64,000 nt of DNA from Prorocentrum cordatum (Eukaryota > Sar > Dinophyceae > Prorocentrales > Prorocentraceae): assembly GCA_963575745.1 (NCBI GenBank), contig CAUYUJ010012558.1:1-64000 (forward strand), given 5' to 3'. Below are positions 1 through 10,235 of the stretch, piece by piece. Under the pieces are notes generated by a model, which was given only the letters and a program-made list of their open reading frames with translations, did no database searches and was not told the origin of the DNA. The first letter of the stretch is position 1. Every line of letters begins with the position of its first letter. A program made the position numbers and the translations under genes.

Positions 1-411
1 GGGGGTGGTCTCTCAGCTCGGTCGCTATCCACGACACTGGCGCAAAACCTAGCAGGCGTGGCACTTTCTCGACACCACAGGGGGTGCGCAGGGGGTGATC
101 TCTCAGCTCGGCCGCTATCCACGACACTGTCGCAAAACCTAGCAGGCGTGGCACTTTCGCGACACCACAGGGGGTGCGCAGGGGGTGGTCTCTCAGCTCG
201 GCCGCTATCCACGACACTGGCGCAAAGCCTAGCAGGCGTGGCACTTCTCGACACCACAGGGGGTGCGCAGGGGGTGGTCTCTCAGCTCGGCCGCTATCCA
301 CGACACTGGCGCAAAGCCTAGCAGGCGTGGCACTTTCTCGACACCACAGGGGGTGCGCAGGGGGTGGTCTCTCAGCTCGGCCGCTATCCACGACACTGGC
401 GCAAAGCCCAG
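1..411. repeat. 90-bp tandem repeat array (about 4.6 copies)
   Basis: Copies of one unit start at 1, 91, 181, 270 and 360, the last being partial. Units are 90, 90, 89, 90 bp long and nearly identical (the motif GGTCTCTCAGCTCGG recurs in each). Ninety is a multiple of three, so a 30-residue repeat is open in one frame until the 89-bp unit shifts it. That shift argues against a translated protein. The array probably continues to the left of the window. Confidence 0.95.
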
Positions 412-448
412 CAGGGAACATTCGCGACGAGGGCCCAGAACGCAGGAC

Positions 449-450
<2 letters not shown>

Positions 451-511
<61 letters not shown>

Positions 512-514
512 CAT
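451..514. repeat. (AT)n microsatellite
   Basis: An alternating TA/AT tract with a few G and C interruptions, directly after the 90-bp array. Confidence 0.97.
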
Positions 515-599
515 ATTATACATAAGCAAACACATAAGATTTAAATTAAGTGTGTGGGGTTCCTCGGTAGCGTAATGTTTTCTTTATTCGCTTCCTCCT

Positions 600-690
600 C
601 GGTTGGGATCTGACCGTGCCTGGTGTTCTAGACGGTTGGGATATGAACTGTCCGGTTGGGATCTCACGCGCCCGGTTCGGATCTGAACCC
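600..690. repeat. Degenerate 20-bp minisatellite
   Basis: The motif CGGTTGGGATCTGA and variants recur four times (near 600, 633, 653 and 673), the last three at about 20-bp spacing. Confidence 0.75.
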
Positions 691-696
691 ATCGCT

Positions 697-1098
697 CTAC
701 GCCGGAGCCCTCGGCGACGTGGCCGAAGAAGACTCCAACCCTGAGGTTGGCGGCTCGATGTGGCGGCGGCATTGGCGCGCAATCTTGAATGCCCCCAGAA
801 TGCGGCATATTGCCGCGCCACTGCCGACGCCGTTGACGTAGAGCAGCCGCCTTCGATTCATGGTCCTCGGCATGCGTTCGCGCCGTCGGGATTGGTTGTC
901 ACATTCCCGCGCGGCGTCGGCTCCGACGATGTTGATATTCGAGCCAATGTCCACCAGCATGCTGAGTTTGCCGGGGGTCAGAGTCCTGAGTTTGCCGGAA
1001 GCAAGGACATGCTGAATGCCAGCCGGGATTGAGATTGCGCGGGTTTCCTCGCATATCTGCCGCGAGAGACCCGCAGTCGTAGGGCCCCAGTTGTTCAT
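697..1098 (-). pseudogene. Retroviral-type aspartic protease segment of a Copia-like element (degenerate)
   Basis: A 133-residue open stretch. It begins with NNWGPTT, then LSMLVDIGSNINIVG, then about 40 residues later YVNGVGSGA. This order (NWG...LLVDxG...VxGVGxG) is what I associate with the aspartic protease of dinoflagellate Ty1/Copia polyproteins, where the D-x-G box replaces the classic D-S/T-G. The catalytic Asp codon is at 949-951. After VGSGA the similarity fades, so a frameshift or decay is likely. It lies downstream, on the same strand, of the gag at 5739-7105. No integrase or reverse transcriptase follows toward position 1, so the element is truncated there. Seen: the motifs. Inferred: the family. 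Confidence 0.6.
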
Positions 1099-1313
1099 GA
1101 ACGTGTGAATCTCCTCCTCAGATCGCGCATGGGGCCTCTACGCTGGCCCCTGCCCTGCCCCTCGACGCGCGCGCCCGAGCATAGCGGCCCGAACGCTCCG
1201 CGTGGCAGCGGCGCCCACATTGCAGTCTCCGCGCTTTCTCGCGCGAGACGAAAGAATCGAGGCGCGCTGCGCACTGTGTGAAAGATATGTCCGACACTAC
1301 AGGCGCCTCTGTG

Positions 1314-2262
1314 TTAGGGCGTGTCCGACCATGGCGATGCAGCGTGGACTCCGATGCCTCGTGAGGATGGCGGTGGCCCGTCCCTGGGCCTCGCAGTCGA
1401 CCTCGCCGTCGGCACGTGTCCGCGCTGTGAAATGTTGACCATCAGCTGCGTGCATCTGGCAGTTCTGTCCCGCGCAGCCCTCCGAGCCACGTCTGCTGCG
1501 CGCACATATCCTTGAATCACGGTGCGAATGTCATACACATGCGTTGGCGAGGCACTTGCAGATGGGTTGATCTCGAAGCGAGGCGTTTGCACCTCGATGT
1601 CAGTGCCAGCAAAGGGCGCCTGCGAGCGTCGTGTGATTATGGGCCAGCTGGCCCACCATCGGCGTTCCATCGACCTTCGCGAATTTTTCTGGAAATAGCG
1701 GCTGGTCCATACGTGGCGCAGCCGGCCCCTGGAGTGGCAGGTAAGTCGGATGCGCAGCGGACGCAGGAATGAATGGCAGCCTGTCCGGATTGTCTGCCGA
1801 AGGACTCGCGCATGGGCACCGCTCCCAGAGCGGCGTCCAGTTGTTCCTGTCGGTCACGGCCACTCCGAGCAAGCGCATCTCAGACATGGCCGTCTGGCGT
1901 TGTCGCTGCGTGAACCGCTGCTGCTCTAGTGCCGACTGCCTGTGTCCAGGCTGGGCTGGTGCTGGTGTTGCTATCGGCGATCTTCTTGGACTGCCAGTGT
2001 CCTGGCCGTGGCATGGTGCGCCCCGGGGCGTTGTTGCCCTGGCGGCGGCTGCAAGGTGAGGATGCTGGCGCAGCATAGCCATGCGCTGCATCAGGTCCTC
2101 ATTGCTCGTCGCTGCTGTCTGCTGGCCATTGGGCGCGCCCGCCCCTGACGCTCGGCTTGCTTCAGACCTTGGCTGGCCGAGCGCCATGGGCTCGAACCTA
2201 GAAGAGCCGGCATGCGACGGCGGCCTCTGTGGTCCGAAACTGGTCGGCGGCCCTGCTGGCAC
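1314..2262 (-). pseudogene. Retroelement spacer, coding-like frames upstream of the protease
   Basis: Two overlapping open stretches (220 residues at 1600-2262 and 118 residues at 1314-1670). The first is rich in Pro, Ala and Gln with a coherent hydrophilic segment (QQTAATSNEDLMQRMAMLRQ) and ends LPFIPASAAHPTYLPL. The second starts near TDIEVQTPRFEINPSAS and continues VYDIRTVIQGYVR. The sequence reads like one protein broken by a frame change near 1640. It sits between gag and protease on the same strand, where Copia-like polyproteins of this type carry a poorly conserved spacer. No enzymatic motif is visible. Confidence 0.4.
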
Positions 2263-2316
2263 GTTGCCTAGGGCGGTTGCCCAGGGGTCATACCATGCCG
2301 AAGCATCAGAGAGAGT

Positions 2317-3512
2317 TCACACCTCATGAGATGCTGGCACCATCCAAGAAGATGAGCCTGCGTCCGTTGGCAGGGCTGCCAGCGGCCCGGCATTCGCGGG
2401 AGCTGCTGCGTCGGCAGGGGAGCCCGCGTCCATCAACGAACTGATGGTTGACGCGTGTGCTTCCTCGCCGAGGTAACCCAAGGGCTTGTCCACCGCTGCG
2501 CCGAATGGAATCAGGCTGGAACCACTCGGGCATGTTGTAGACATCAATCATGGTCAGCTGCCTCTCGGGCTGGTCCTGGCTGAGGTACTGGGGGGCCTGC
2601 CATGCGTTCTTGAATGGGATGCGCCACCGACTGGGCGAAGTATTTGGTCGGAATGATGCCGTCGAAGCCCTCCGTCAAAAGCGCGTCGCTCAAGGAGCGC
2701 CATGCCATGGCCCCATCTCGCAGTGGGAGTGGGATGGAGATAAATATGAGGACCTTATTTTCTTCCCGAAGACTGGAGTGGAACTCGTCGTCTCCTGGCA
2801 AGCACGGACATCCGCGCACGAATTGCCTGCCGCGCCTGCCTCTTGGATTGCGTGGTACGCGGCGGGACAACCCGCGCGTGCGTTGACCCCCCCCCAGGAA
2901 TTGCCACTGGGTGCCATGCGCGAAGAACCTGCGATCCCCATCCACGCCGCTATCGACGCCTACGCGCGCCACTGGACCGACCTCGCAGTTCTGGGCGCAG
3001 AATGCATGGATGCGAGCGTCCGTTTGTGGCTCTGATCCACAGAGTCGAACCGCCTGAGTCACCGCGCGTGCACTTACAGTGAGCACGGCCTTCCATGGCA
3101 CTCGAGCTGTCTTTCATGTTGCAGATGTGCAGCAACAGCCAAGCAATGTACTCTTCTTCTTGACGACGCACCCACTCGGCGATTTCTCCATGGCCATTAC
3201 CGCCCCAGAGTTTATGCTGAGAGCCCGTGACCATGGCCAAGCCATCGTAGCGATCCCATGACCAGCATATGTTTTAAAATGTATCGTGGATGGCTTGATT
3301 GCGATGTGGTCCTTGCCTGCAGGTCGTAGAGCACGATTCGGACATGGCGGCCATTTCGCGATGCGATTGCAATGGGCGGAATATGTAGCCCTTGATTTCC
3401 ACGCGGGCCTCCGCGACATTGCTCCTCGAAGTGAAAAGATGTTTGTTTTTAACGAAATGCATTGCGGGAAACCTGATTTTGTTTCCATCTCGGCGGGGCC
3501 GTGCGTCGGCAA
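2317..3512 (-). pseudogene. Coding-like minus-strand remnant, probably part of the same retroelement
   Basis: Several short frames read like one protein interrupted by frameshifts. One contains GEIAEWVRRQEEEYIAWLLL at about 3210-3150. Another contains MAWRSLSDALLTEGFDGII followed by FAQSVAHPIQERMAG at about 2710-2600. Charged, helical composition and strand agree with a retroelement structural region. I do not recognise a named domain. It may be an inserted second element, because the distance from gag to protease here is much longer than usual for Copia-like polyproteins. Confidence 0.4.
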
Positions 3513-3530
3513 TGCGCATGGGTCGCGCGT

Positions 3531-3913
3531 CTATTCCTCTTCATCGGACGTGTCCGTCCATGCCGGTATGTCTGTTTCGTCTCCCTTTGATGCTGCAGCT
3601 TTTGACCTTGGTTGAGAATTTACAGCCAGTGGCTCAGCAGATGCGGATGCCGCGGCAGTTGTTCTGCAGCTGATGAGGCCAATGGTCCACCATGGAGCTT
3701 GGCCGTCGCTGATTTGTCGGATCTGCTCGATGCTTTTGCAGATGGCCAGAGAGTCAACTTGGATGCCCTCTGGCTTTGGTTGTAGCTGTTTGCCAACTGG
3801 CACCGGATCGGGCAAGCCAACAGCCTGGCTGCCATTTTCTTCAGCGGAGATGTCGGGCCCTTGGTCGCCTCTAGATTCCGCATGGCTGCGGGGTCAAAGG
3901 GCGTCTTAGGCAC
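3531..3913 (-). pseudogene. Short unassigned coding-like frames
   Basis: Two overlapping minus frames of 94 and 97 residues, neither complete. The first carries VDSLAICKSIEQIRQISDGQ and an acidic end (DTSDEEE). Strand and position suggest the spacer of the minus-strand retroelement, but no motif supports a specific role. Confidence 0.25.
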
Positions 3914-3966
3914 TGGCTTGGCTTGTCCTTTGCCCTTGCCCGCTTCCGAGCTTGATTTTTCTCTGC

Positions 3967-4992
3967 CTAACCTTCCTTTGCGCGCAGCGGGTAAAAAGAA
4001 CCGCGGGGCGACCGTTTGTTTGGGCGACGGTGCGCCGTCTCCTCCAGAGGTGGCAGCCTTTTTGGCGAAACTGCCTGAACGTTACCGTGGCTGTCGCAGA
4101 GGACCAGACTTGGTCTTTCTCGGTCTGTCCCCGAATTCCACATCGCTGCCCGGAGACGGCCCCAGGTGTCCCGGGCGAAGTTTCCTTGCAGACGTCGCCT
4201 GTGAGGGCTCGGTGTCAGAGACGCCCCGGGCGCGGCCGCCCTCGCCCTTGGCGCCGCCGTCTTCGCCTTGGGCGCGGCCGTCCGCTTCCGCCGGTGAGGT
4301 GGGTGAGAGCGGCGCCTCCTATTCGCCCCCCTCTGCGTCCCCGATCTGCCCTTCTGCCCCGCGGGTAGATCCCAAGGGGGGTCGGGGGGTTCAGCGCGGG
4401 AGTTTCCGATGATCTGCCCCGTCGCGCTCAGGCACCGCCGCCGAAGGGCGCCGCGGCCGCTATCCTCGCGCGTCTCGCCTGGACTCCTGCGGTGCCAGTC
4501 CCGTTTGTAAACCTCGAAAATGCTATCATCAGGAGGCGCGCTCCATTCCTCGCTGACGTCGCGAACATCCGAATCGGAGAGCGGATCGCATTCCGACTCA
4601 GTCGTGGCCGACCCTCCTACGCCGCGCCCCTGGTCGGGGCGCCGCGGCGTAGCCCAGCGAGAGGGGCCGCGCGACTGCCGGTCCGCGGGGCAGTCGCCGC
4701 AGCGTCGACTGCGCGGCGGGCAGCGATGCAAGCGGCGGCCCCTTTGAGCCTGCACAATGTCTCGCGCGCACGCGCGCCTCTCATCACCGCCTCTGCCTCG
4801 GCGGCGCCATGCCCCGATGGCGCGACCGCCGGCGTCGCGGAGAACGCGCTGCATAGACCGCCAATGGCGGATTTGTTCCTCGGCGTAGCCCCGGTCGAGG
4901 TAGCGGGCCACGTCCGCGTCGTCCATCTCCGCCAGTGGGCCGCGTTCGTTATAGGAAATGGCAGAGTAACCCTTCCCGGAGAAGGATTTCAC
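3967..4992 (-). CDS. Unassigned 341-residue open frame in the retroelement spacer
   Basis: Long open frame beginning MKSFSGKGYSAISYNERG, followed by an acidic-helical stretch (AEMDDADVARYLDRGYAEEQ) and then a long Arg/Pro/Ala-rich low-complexity region. Its start codon overlaps the stop of the 234-residue frame above it by four bases (ATGA at 4989-4992). The likelier reading is one polyprotein broken by a frame change at about 4990. The first 60 residues look like real protein; the rest is GC-biased and may be frame drift. No catalytic motif was found. Confidence 0.4.
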   Translation of the reverse strand: MKSFSGKGYSAISYNERGPLAEMDDADVARYLDRGYAEEQIRHWRSMQRVLRDAGGRAIGAWRRRGRGGDERRACARDIVQAQRGRRLHRCPPRSRRCGDCPADRQSRGPSRWATPRRPDQGRGVGGSATTESECDPLSDSDVRDVSEEWSAPPDDSIFEVYKRDWHRRSPGETREDSGRGALRRRCLSATGQIIGNSRAEPPDPPWDLPAGQKGRSGTQRGANRRRRSHPPHRRKRTAAPKAKTAAPRARAAAPGASLTPSPHRRRLQGNFARDTWGRLRAAMWNSGTDRERPSLVLCDSHGNVQAVSPKRLPPLEETAHRRPNKRSPRGSFYPLRAKEG

Positions 4993-5693
4993 CTTGCCCC
5001 GGCCCGATGCGCCAGAGCTCGCCCTGGCCCGATCCGAGGGGCCAGCAGACAGGGCGCGCGCCGTGCGCTTTGAAGGGCCCGCCGTGCGTGAGCAGGCGCG
5101 GCCTCGGCCAGGGCCGCCCGCGCCCGGGCTTCGTTTGCCGGGCCCCCCTGGGGCGCCTGCAGCGGCGCGGGCTGCGGCGCTGCAGCCGCAGCGACTGCTG
5201 CCATTGTCGCCTGCGAAGAGGGCCGCCCGATCCGATGGGGGCCCGACCTGACTTGCGCCGCATCATGAAAGCGTCGGCGCGGGCCCGGCCCCGCCCCACA
5301 GCAGCCCGCCCCTCCTCCGTGAAACAGACACCAGTCGGACTCGGTTTCAGCGTCAGCGGCGGGCGCGGCCTCCGCTTCGGACATGGAATCGCCCTCGTCG
5401 TCGCCGCCCGAGTCGCGCCGCGCGCGTCCGCGCCAAGGCAAGCCCACCCAATCCTCGAAAGGCGCGTCGTAGAGCTCCTCGATCCCGTCGAGCAGGCACT
5501 CGGCCTTGCGCTCGATCGACATGGCGGCCACGGGAAAGCGAAGAACCATGAGCCAGGCGGAACTTGATCGAGCTTGAGGGGAGCAGTCGGGTTCGGGGGA
5601 GACGACGCATTCAACGACGTCCTCTTCGGTTTTCTCTGAGCCGAGAAGTACGGACCCATCCCCCTTACCACTTCCCGCGGGACACTGCGCCAA
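4989..5693 (-). CDS. Unassigned 234-residue open frame following the gag zinc knuckle
   Basis: Begins MAQCPAGSGKGDGS, which looks like the last Cys of a retroviral-type zinc knuckle followed by a Gly/Lys linker. It continues with a coherent acidic part (MSIERKAECLLDGIEELYDA, then a DEGDSMSEAEAA region), then turns Ala/Arg-rich. It follows the 5739-7105 gag remnant directly and probably belongs to the same polyprotein, between nucleocapsid and protease. The start is arbitrary. Confidence 0.45.
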   Translation of the reverse strand: MAQCPAGSGKGDGSVLLGSEKTEEDVVECVVSPEPDCSPQARSSSAWLMVLRFPVAAMSIERKAECLLDGIEELYDAPFEDWVGLPWRGRARRDSGGDDEGDSMSEAEAAPAADAETESDWCLFHGGGAGCCGAGPGPRRRFHDAAQVRSGPHRIGRPSSQATMAAVAAAAAPQPAPLQAPQGGPANEARARAALAEAAPAHARRALQSARRAPCLLAPRIGPGRALAHRAGAR

Positions 5694-5738
5694 GATATTT
5701 CTGTCGTTCCCGCGTGAGTTGCGCGTCGCGCGGTTGCA

Positions 5739-7105
5739 TTATTCCATCGGGTGTAGATTGCGCCCTTGACACTGGCCAGCGGTGCGCCAACGACCCTTGC
5801 CCCTGCCCGCGCATCCGAATAACAAGTCTTCAAAGTCGAATTCGGCTAGCCTGGCGAGGAGCGCGGCCGTGCATTTGCCGCGCAATCTTCGGGCGCATCT
5901 ACCACCTTCTCCCCGACCATTGCCCCTGCAAAAGAAGACTCGGCGTGCTGCTCGCCTAAGTCTCCTGACTGGTCTCTTCATATCTCGCCTCCAGCTTCTC
6001 TTGGCAGGATGACATTCTATGTGCGAGCACTGCGTCGCGGCGTCACCACGGGCGGGTAGGTCCGACCAATTCACGTTTTCAGCACTAGTGGAGGAGACCG
6101 TGTCGGTGTCTGTGCCAGAGTCGACCCATAGGGCGGTCGCGTCAGGTGGCGCGCAACGCGCAGCCGATGGCACGCCAGTGTTAGAGCCAGAAAACTGCGC
6201 GTGCTTGGATTCTTGGCCGAGGAGCGTTGCGGATTCAATAATGGCTCCGTCGTCCCAGATGCTGTTCGGCATAGCTGCCGGTGTGTCGCTTATTTCGACA
6301 TGGTGTTTGCCAGCGTTGCGACCGCTGATGATGCCCCCGGCATTTCCGGGGGAACGCTCAGCCAAGTGTCCATGGCTGCGCATCCGCGCCAGGAGTGGGT
6401 CGCATGTTTGCTGAGTGCGGGGGGCGCGGTGGCTGAGCGGTTGCAATCGCTGATCTGTTCAGGAGGCACCAACTCACGAGGCACGAGATATAATCAGCAT
6501 TACAATCTGGAAGTCGGGTATGTTGAAGCCCGCTGAGTTCGCTTTGAGCCTGGCCATGTAAAGTCGACCTAGTACTGAGTCGATGCGTTCGCCCCTATCG
6601 ACCCTGAGGTCGACGAGGGCAATCCCCGACACGAGCTGTCGCTCGTCCTCAAGGTTTTCGAATTTGGTGCTTGGAAGGTACATGTGACTCCGTCGGTGCG
6701 TCTACCCTGTACTGTAACACCGTAGCTTGCGACGGTGGACGGCACCCTCATACCCACTGTCCTAGCTAAGCACCCTAGGCCGCGCTGTCATGCTGCGGCT
6801 GGTTGGGGTGGGGTCATGCTTCCGCTCGCGACGTTGAGCCATGCGTGTGCTTCGCGCACAAAGTCGCGGAAAAAAGCGTTGCCTGCGGGGTCCCAGAAGG
6901 GGCACCAGTGCGTGTTTCGTTCATCCCTCCTCCTCGCATGTATCCCACGGCGAGCGAGACCTAGGCACACCCATATGATTCCAAATGCTGCAATTTTGGC
7001 ACAGCGCATGGTCAAGTGGCAGCTGATGTTGTCAGGTGTTGTATCATTGATGTTTGTCGCGCTGGTAAGGTTGCGACTGGGTATCTGGTCTGACGTGGCT
7101 GTCAC
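5739..7105 (-). pseudogene. Copia-like gag polyprotein (frameshifted)
   Basis: Read in order on the minus strand, the pieces give a gag of the dinoflagellate Copia type. These are HWCPFWDPAGNAFFRDFVRE and SMTPPQPAAA (about 6915-6790), GVTVQGRRTDGVT (about 6710), FENLEDERQLVSGIALVDLR then GERIDSVLGRLYMARLKA and FNIPDFQ (6665-6485), LLARMRSHGHLAERSPGNAG (about 6390), an acidic SGTDTDTVSS segment, then AKRSWRRDMKRPVRRLRRAA (about 5980) and a Gly/Lys-rich GRGKGRWRTAG linker (about 5790). The basic linker leads to a zinc knuckle near 5690 in which only the last Cys survives. At least three frame changes break it, so it is not functional as written. Gag packages element RNA; here it is a fossil. 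Confidence 0.7.
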
Positions 7106-7199
7106 TTTGCGGGTGGGTGCAGGTGTGTTGTCTGTGCGTGGCGTGTTGCCACGCGGCGGGGGGATAGAAGGGTGGGAATGTAGATTGCCACTTGGTTGA

Positions 7200-7736
7200 T
7201 GAGAATTGGGAGTGTAGTGGTTGAGAGCCGTCGCAGTCGGGTATTATACTGTGCCGTGGTAGATTGTTATGTCCATGACACCTGATGTAAGAGCCAGCCA
7301 CAAGCAGATGAGGCCGGCTCCTCTACCACATGAAAAGCAAAAGCAAAGGTCAGGGGAAACCCGATTCTTAGGATAACGTCGGAGACGTATCGAGGTATCC
7401 CAGAGCTTCTCCCTTGATGGCAGGCACCATGAAAGACCATACATAAGGCATGGGATAGAGAGATGTACCATCGGTGGATGTGGCCTTCATCCGACGCTCA
7501 GCTTCACGAGTGTCTCGCGAGTGTGAGCCAAGCATATAGGGCAGCGCTGCCTTGGGCCCAGGCAGCGACGGTAGGATATAGCGTTCGCTCTATTTCCCCC
7601 CCCCTGAGTCCGTTAAACTTGCGCAACTATTGGTCCAATCCGCAAAATACATGCAAGAACAACTGCAAGCACTATTGCACCTACTCCGGCCCCACCTTCT
7701 GTGCTACGCCCACCAGTCGGGCTTAGACCCGAGAGG
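7200..7736. other. No gene recognised
   Basis: Moderate-GC sequence with short open frames on both strands and no repeat structure I could see. The minus frame 7244-7471 is Cys/Leu-rich (DLCFCFSCGRGAGLICLWLA) but short and unsupported. Confidence 0.5.
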
Positions 7737-7809
7737 CCCAGGATGGTCTCAACACCCCAACCCTGGGGCGCAGCCAGAAGCGGCGCCAGGGTGTTGAGAC
7801 CACCCTGGG
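7737..7809. repeat. Long hairpin, 21-bp arms
   Basis: Left arm 7737-7757 (CCCAGGATGGTCTCAACACCC) matches the reverse complement of the right arm 7789-7809 with one mismatch. The loop is 31 nt. The pairing can be extended outward with a bulge. It has no T-run, so it is not a typical terminator. Confidence 0.85.
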
Positions 7810-7867
7810 GCCTGTTGAGGCCGGCTAAGGCTACTCGGGGGGCCTGTTAAGGCCATCCAGGACTACC

Positions 7868-8083
7868 TGGGGGGCTGGGCCGTGCGCAACTCGAAACCTT
7901 ACCAGGCACCTGGCTGAGGGCCTCGCAGACGCTGGTCAGTTGCGCGGCCGAGGACGACACGAAGGCAACTCTCTGCTCCAGGAGCAAAAGCCGCACGGCC
8001 AGCAGCAGCATGCCCACGCTCATGCCCGCGACAGCCCGCCACACCGGGATGGGCAGAAAGAGGATGTGTATAAGAGGGCTCTA
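7868..8083 (-). CDS. Candidate host exon, hydrophobic (membrane-like) peptide
   Basis: The minus strand has an acceptor-like TTTAG at about 8084, then an uninterrupted frame encoding PLIHILFLPIPVW, GMSVGMLLLAVRLLLLE and VAFVSSSAAQLTSVCEALSQ. It ends in a donor-like CTG|GTAAGG at about 7895. The middle forms a plausible transmembrane helix. Phase, hydrophobicity and splice-like borders agree with an exon. A member of the 175-bp dispersed repeat starts just outside the acceptor, as expected for an intronic repeat. No family recognised, and the neighbouring exons were not found. Confidence 0.35.
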
Positions 8084-8091
8084 AAGACCCA

Positions 8092-8258
8092 CTCGAGTCT
8101 CGAAAAAATCACGGCGGACTTGTGTGTTGGAGATGTTCTGCCTCTTGGAGCCCTCGTCGGGCCTCGTGACCGTCAAACAACTGCCTGGGACGAAACATCA
8201 AGGGGTCCAGACCTCTGGGGGTCCACGCTGTGACAAACTCGTGACGACGAGGGTCTGG
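8092..8258 (+). repeat. 175-bp dispersed repeat, copy 1
   Basis: Contains AAAAAATCACGGCGGA, then GGGCCTCGTGACCGTCAAAC, then GACGACGAGGGTCTGG, in the same order and spacing as the copies at 22995-23172 and 37796-37972. Confidence 0.75.
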
Positions 8259-9300
8259 TGAGGAGAGAGCGGACGTCGACAGCGACGGACACCTCGAAAA
8301 TCGGCCACCAGCCTTCTCTGGGAGCGCGTCCTGGCCAGGATCCTGAGACCAGCCGTGGCGCAGGCCGGAAGACGTCAAACGTCGCCGCCGCTGACCAAGA
8401 CACGTCCAACATGCCAAGAAGAACTGTCGCGGGTCCATCCAGCCTGGCCAGCTCCTCGGGCTGCGCCCCGCCGTGGCGACGGCAACCTCCAGAAAAAGCC
8501 AGAAAAACACCACCGAAACGACGACGCCGACGACGACGGCGCCCACCCCGAGATCCGACGTGAGCAAGACATCGTAGCACCGCGGAAAAAACACGACCGG
8601 AGCCTTGGCCGCACTCCTCGAGCCAGGCCCGCTCAGCAAGGCCTCGCGAGGCCCGAGGCCGGGCGCACACGCCAGGCTGCGAACACAGAAATGCGACGCC
8701 CGGATCCGAGGGGACGACGGCGACGTCGCCGACGTCATCCCCTCCCCTGCTCCATGGAAACGCCCTCCACGACGCTCCGAGCCCCCACACCAGGGTCAAG
8801 CCACCCTCGCCCCTCGAAGCTCCATCCTGCATCCTCGACCCGGACGAGGGCCAACTGGGACAACGGCGACACTCCCGCCCGGCCCAGACGCGCCCAAGAT
8901 CGATCCCCAGACCCATCTCAGGGTTCAGGGTGGCCCGGCTGCCGAGGAGGATCTGGCCGTGGCGACGAGAAGCTACCAGAAGGCCAAGAAGGACAGAACA
9001 CGCCAGGGAGGGCCGCTGTTGCCTCGACTGGCCATCTGACGACAACGACGACGTCGACACGCCGAGAAAGCGTTTGTCTTTGGATTCCGGGAAGTTTACT
9101 TGCATGGAGGGAAGAGGTGGGGGGCGTGGCGAAGCCCGTACGGAAAACCTTCACGGAAGCCGGGACTCGACTCGCTTGAACGCCTTCTCGGCCAAGCGCT
9201 ATTCGAAATGTAGCGGAGGGGGGCGAGAGGGGGGGAGAGAAATGCCACGCAAGTAAACTTGCAATAATTTTACAGTCGGACCTAGATGAGAGGAACATCC
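8259..9300. other. GC-rich stretch with overlapping open frames, no supported gene
   Basis: Both strands are open for long distances (274 residues plus, 310 residues minus). That follows from GC-biased, stop-poor sequence with CGACGACG runs. Compositions are Arg/Pro/Gly or Ser/Arg-rich with no domain. A minus-strand Val/Phe-rich segment at about 8520-8430 (VVFFWLFLEVAVATAGRS) could be an exon piece. Confidence 0.5.
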
Positions 9301-9439
9301 CTCTTCAACTCGAGACCTCCCGCTGAACATCCAAGGGTCTCCTCCTCGGGATGCTCAACACACATCCAACAAACACACAGAACATCAGAGCACCCTCCCC
9401 GAGCCGACCTCGATCGTATACCTCCAGCCGCTTGTGAGC

Positions 9440-9612
9440 TTGCAAAAATCTACAAAAACAAACACCGCGCCCGCGAACATCTACAAAACAACTACAAACA
9501 AAATCATGAAGAAAACAAAATCTACAAACATCTACAAACATCGAAATTAAAAAAGCCTTCGACGACAATAATCTACAAACAAAAATACAACAATCTACAA
9601 AAACAAACCCTC
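9440..9612 (+). repeat. AC-rich degenerate repeat (CTACAAACAA)
   Basis: About twelve spaced occurrences of ATCTACAAA and close variants in an A-rich background, clearly unlike the GC-rich flanks. Confidence 0.8.
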
Positions 9613-9764
9613 GACGACGTCGACTACCGCCCCAGCGCGCCGGCACGTGGGCGCCCGGCGCGCCGCCCGGCGGTGCGCGCGCGACACAGCGCCGGCCGCC
9701 GAGCCCGCCGCCGTGCAGGCAGAGGGCGGCGCCGGGCGGGGGCGCCGGGACCTCCACGCGCCAG
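9613..9764. other. GC-rich sequence before the GAT tract
   Basis: CpG-rich sequence with no gene or repeat recognised, leading into a (GGT)n then (GAT)n tract. Confidence 0.5.
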
Positions 9765-9877
9765 GGGGTGGTGGTGGTGGTGATGATGGTGATGATGATG
9801 GTGAAGGTGGTGGCGATGATGATGATGCTGGTGATGACAATGATTGTCACGATGATGGTGAGGATGATGATAGCGAC

Positions 9878-9917
<40 letters not shown>

Positions 9918-9964
9918 GTGATGGTGATGATGATGATGATGATGATGATGATGACGATGATTAC

Positions 9965-10041
<77 letters not shown>

Positions 10042-10235
10042 CGATGTTCATGATGCTGACGGGGATGCTGATGATGTTGAGGATGAATATGCTGATGCTG
10101 ATGCTGGTGATGTTGGTGGCAATGATGGTTATGGTGGAGGTGTTGATGGTGATGATGCTGATTGTGGCGATGGTGATGAAGATGCTGGTGGCGATGGTCA
10201 TGACGACGACGATGCCGATGACAATGACGATAATT
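9765..10235 (+). repeat. Long (GAT)n/(GGT)n microsatellite, interrupted
   Basis: Almost continuous GATGAT with GGT, GAC and GCT interruptions. The purest runs are about 9880-9926 and 9965-10040. It yields poly-Asp, poly-Met and poly-His frames that should not be read as proteins. Confidence 0.95.

Noticed and set aside
1-411. CRISPR array
   Set aside because: Contiguous tandem units without unique spacers. No cas-like genes, and a eukaryotic context.
7737-7809. Transcription terminator
   Set aside because: The hairpin is long and lacks a T-run; intrinsic terminators are not expected in this kind of genome.
8173-9179. Two long overlapping genes on opposite strands
   Set aside because: Openness on both strands comes from GC-biased stop-poor sequence; compositions are low-complexity and no domain is present.
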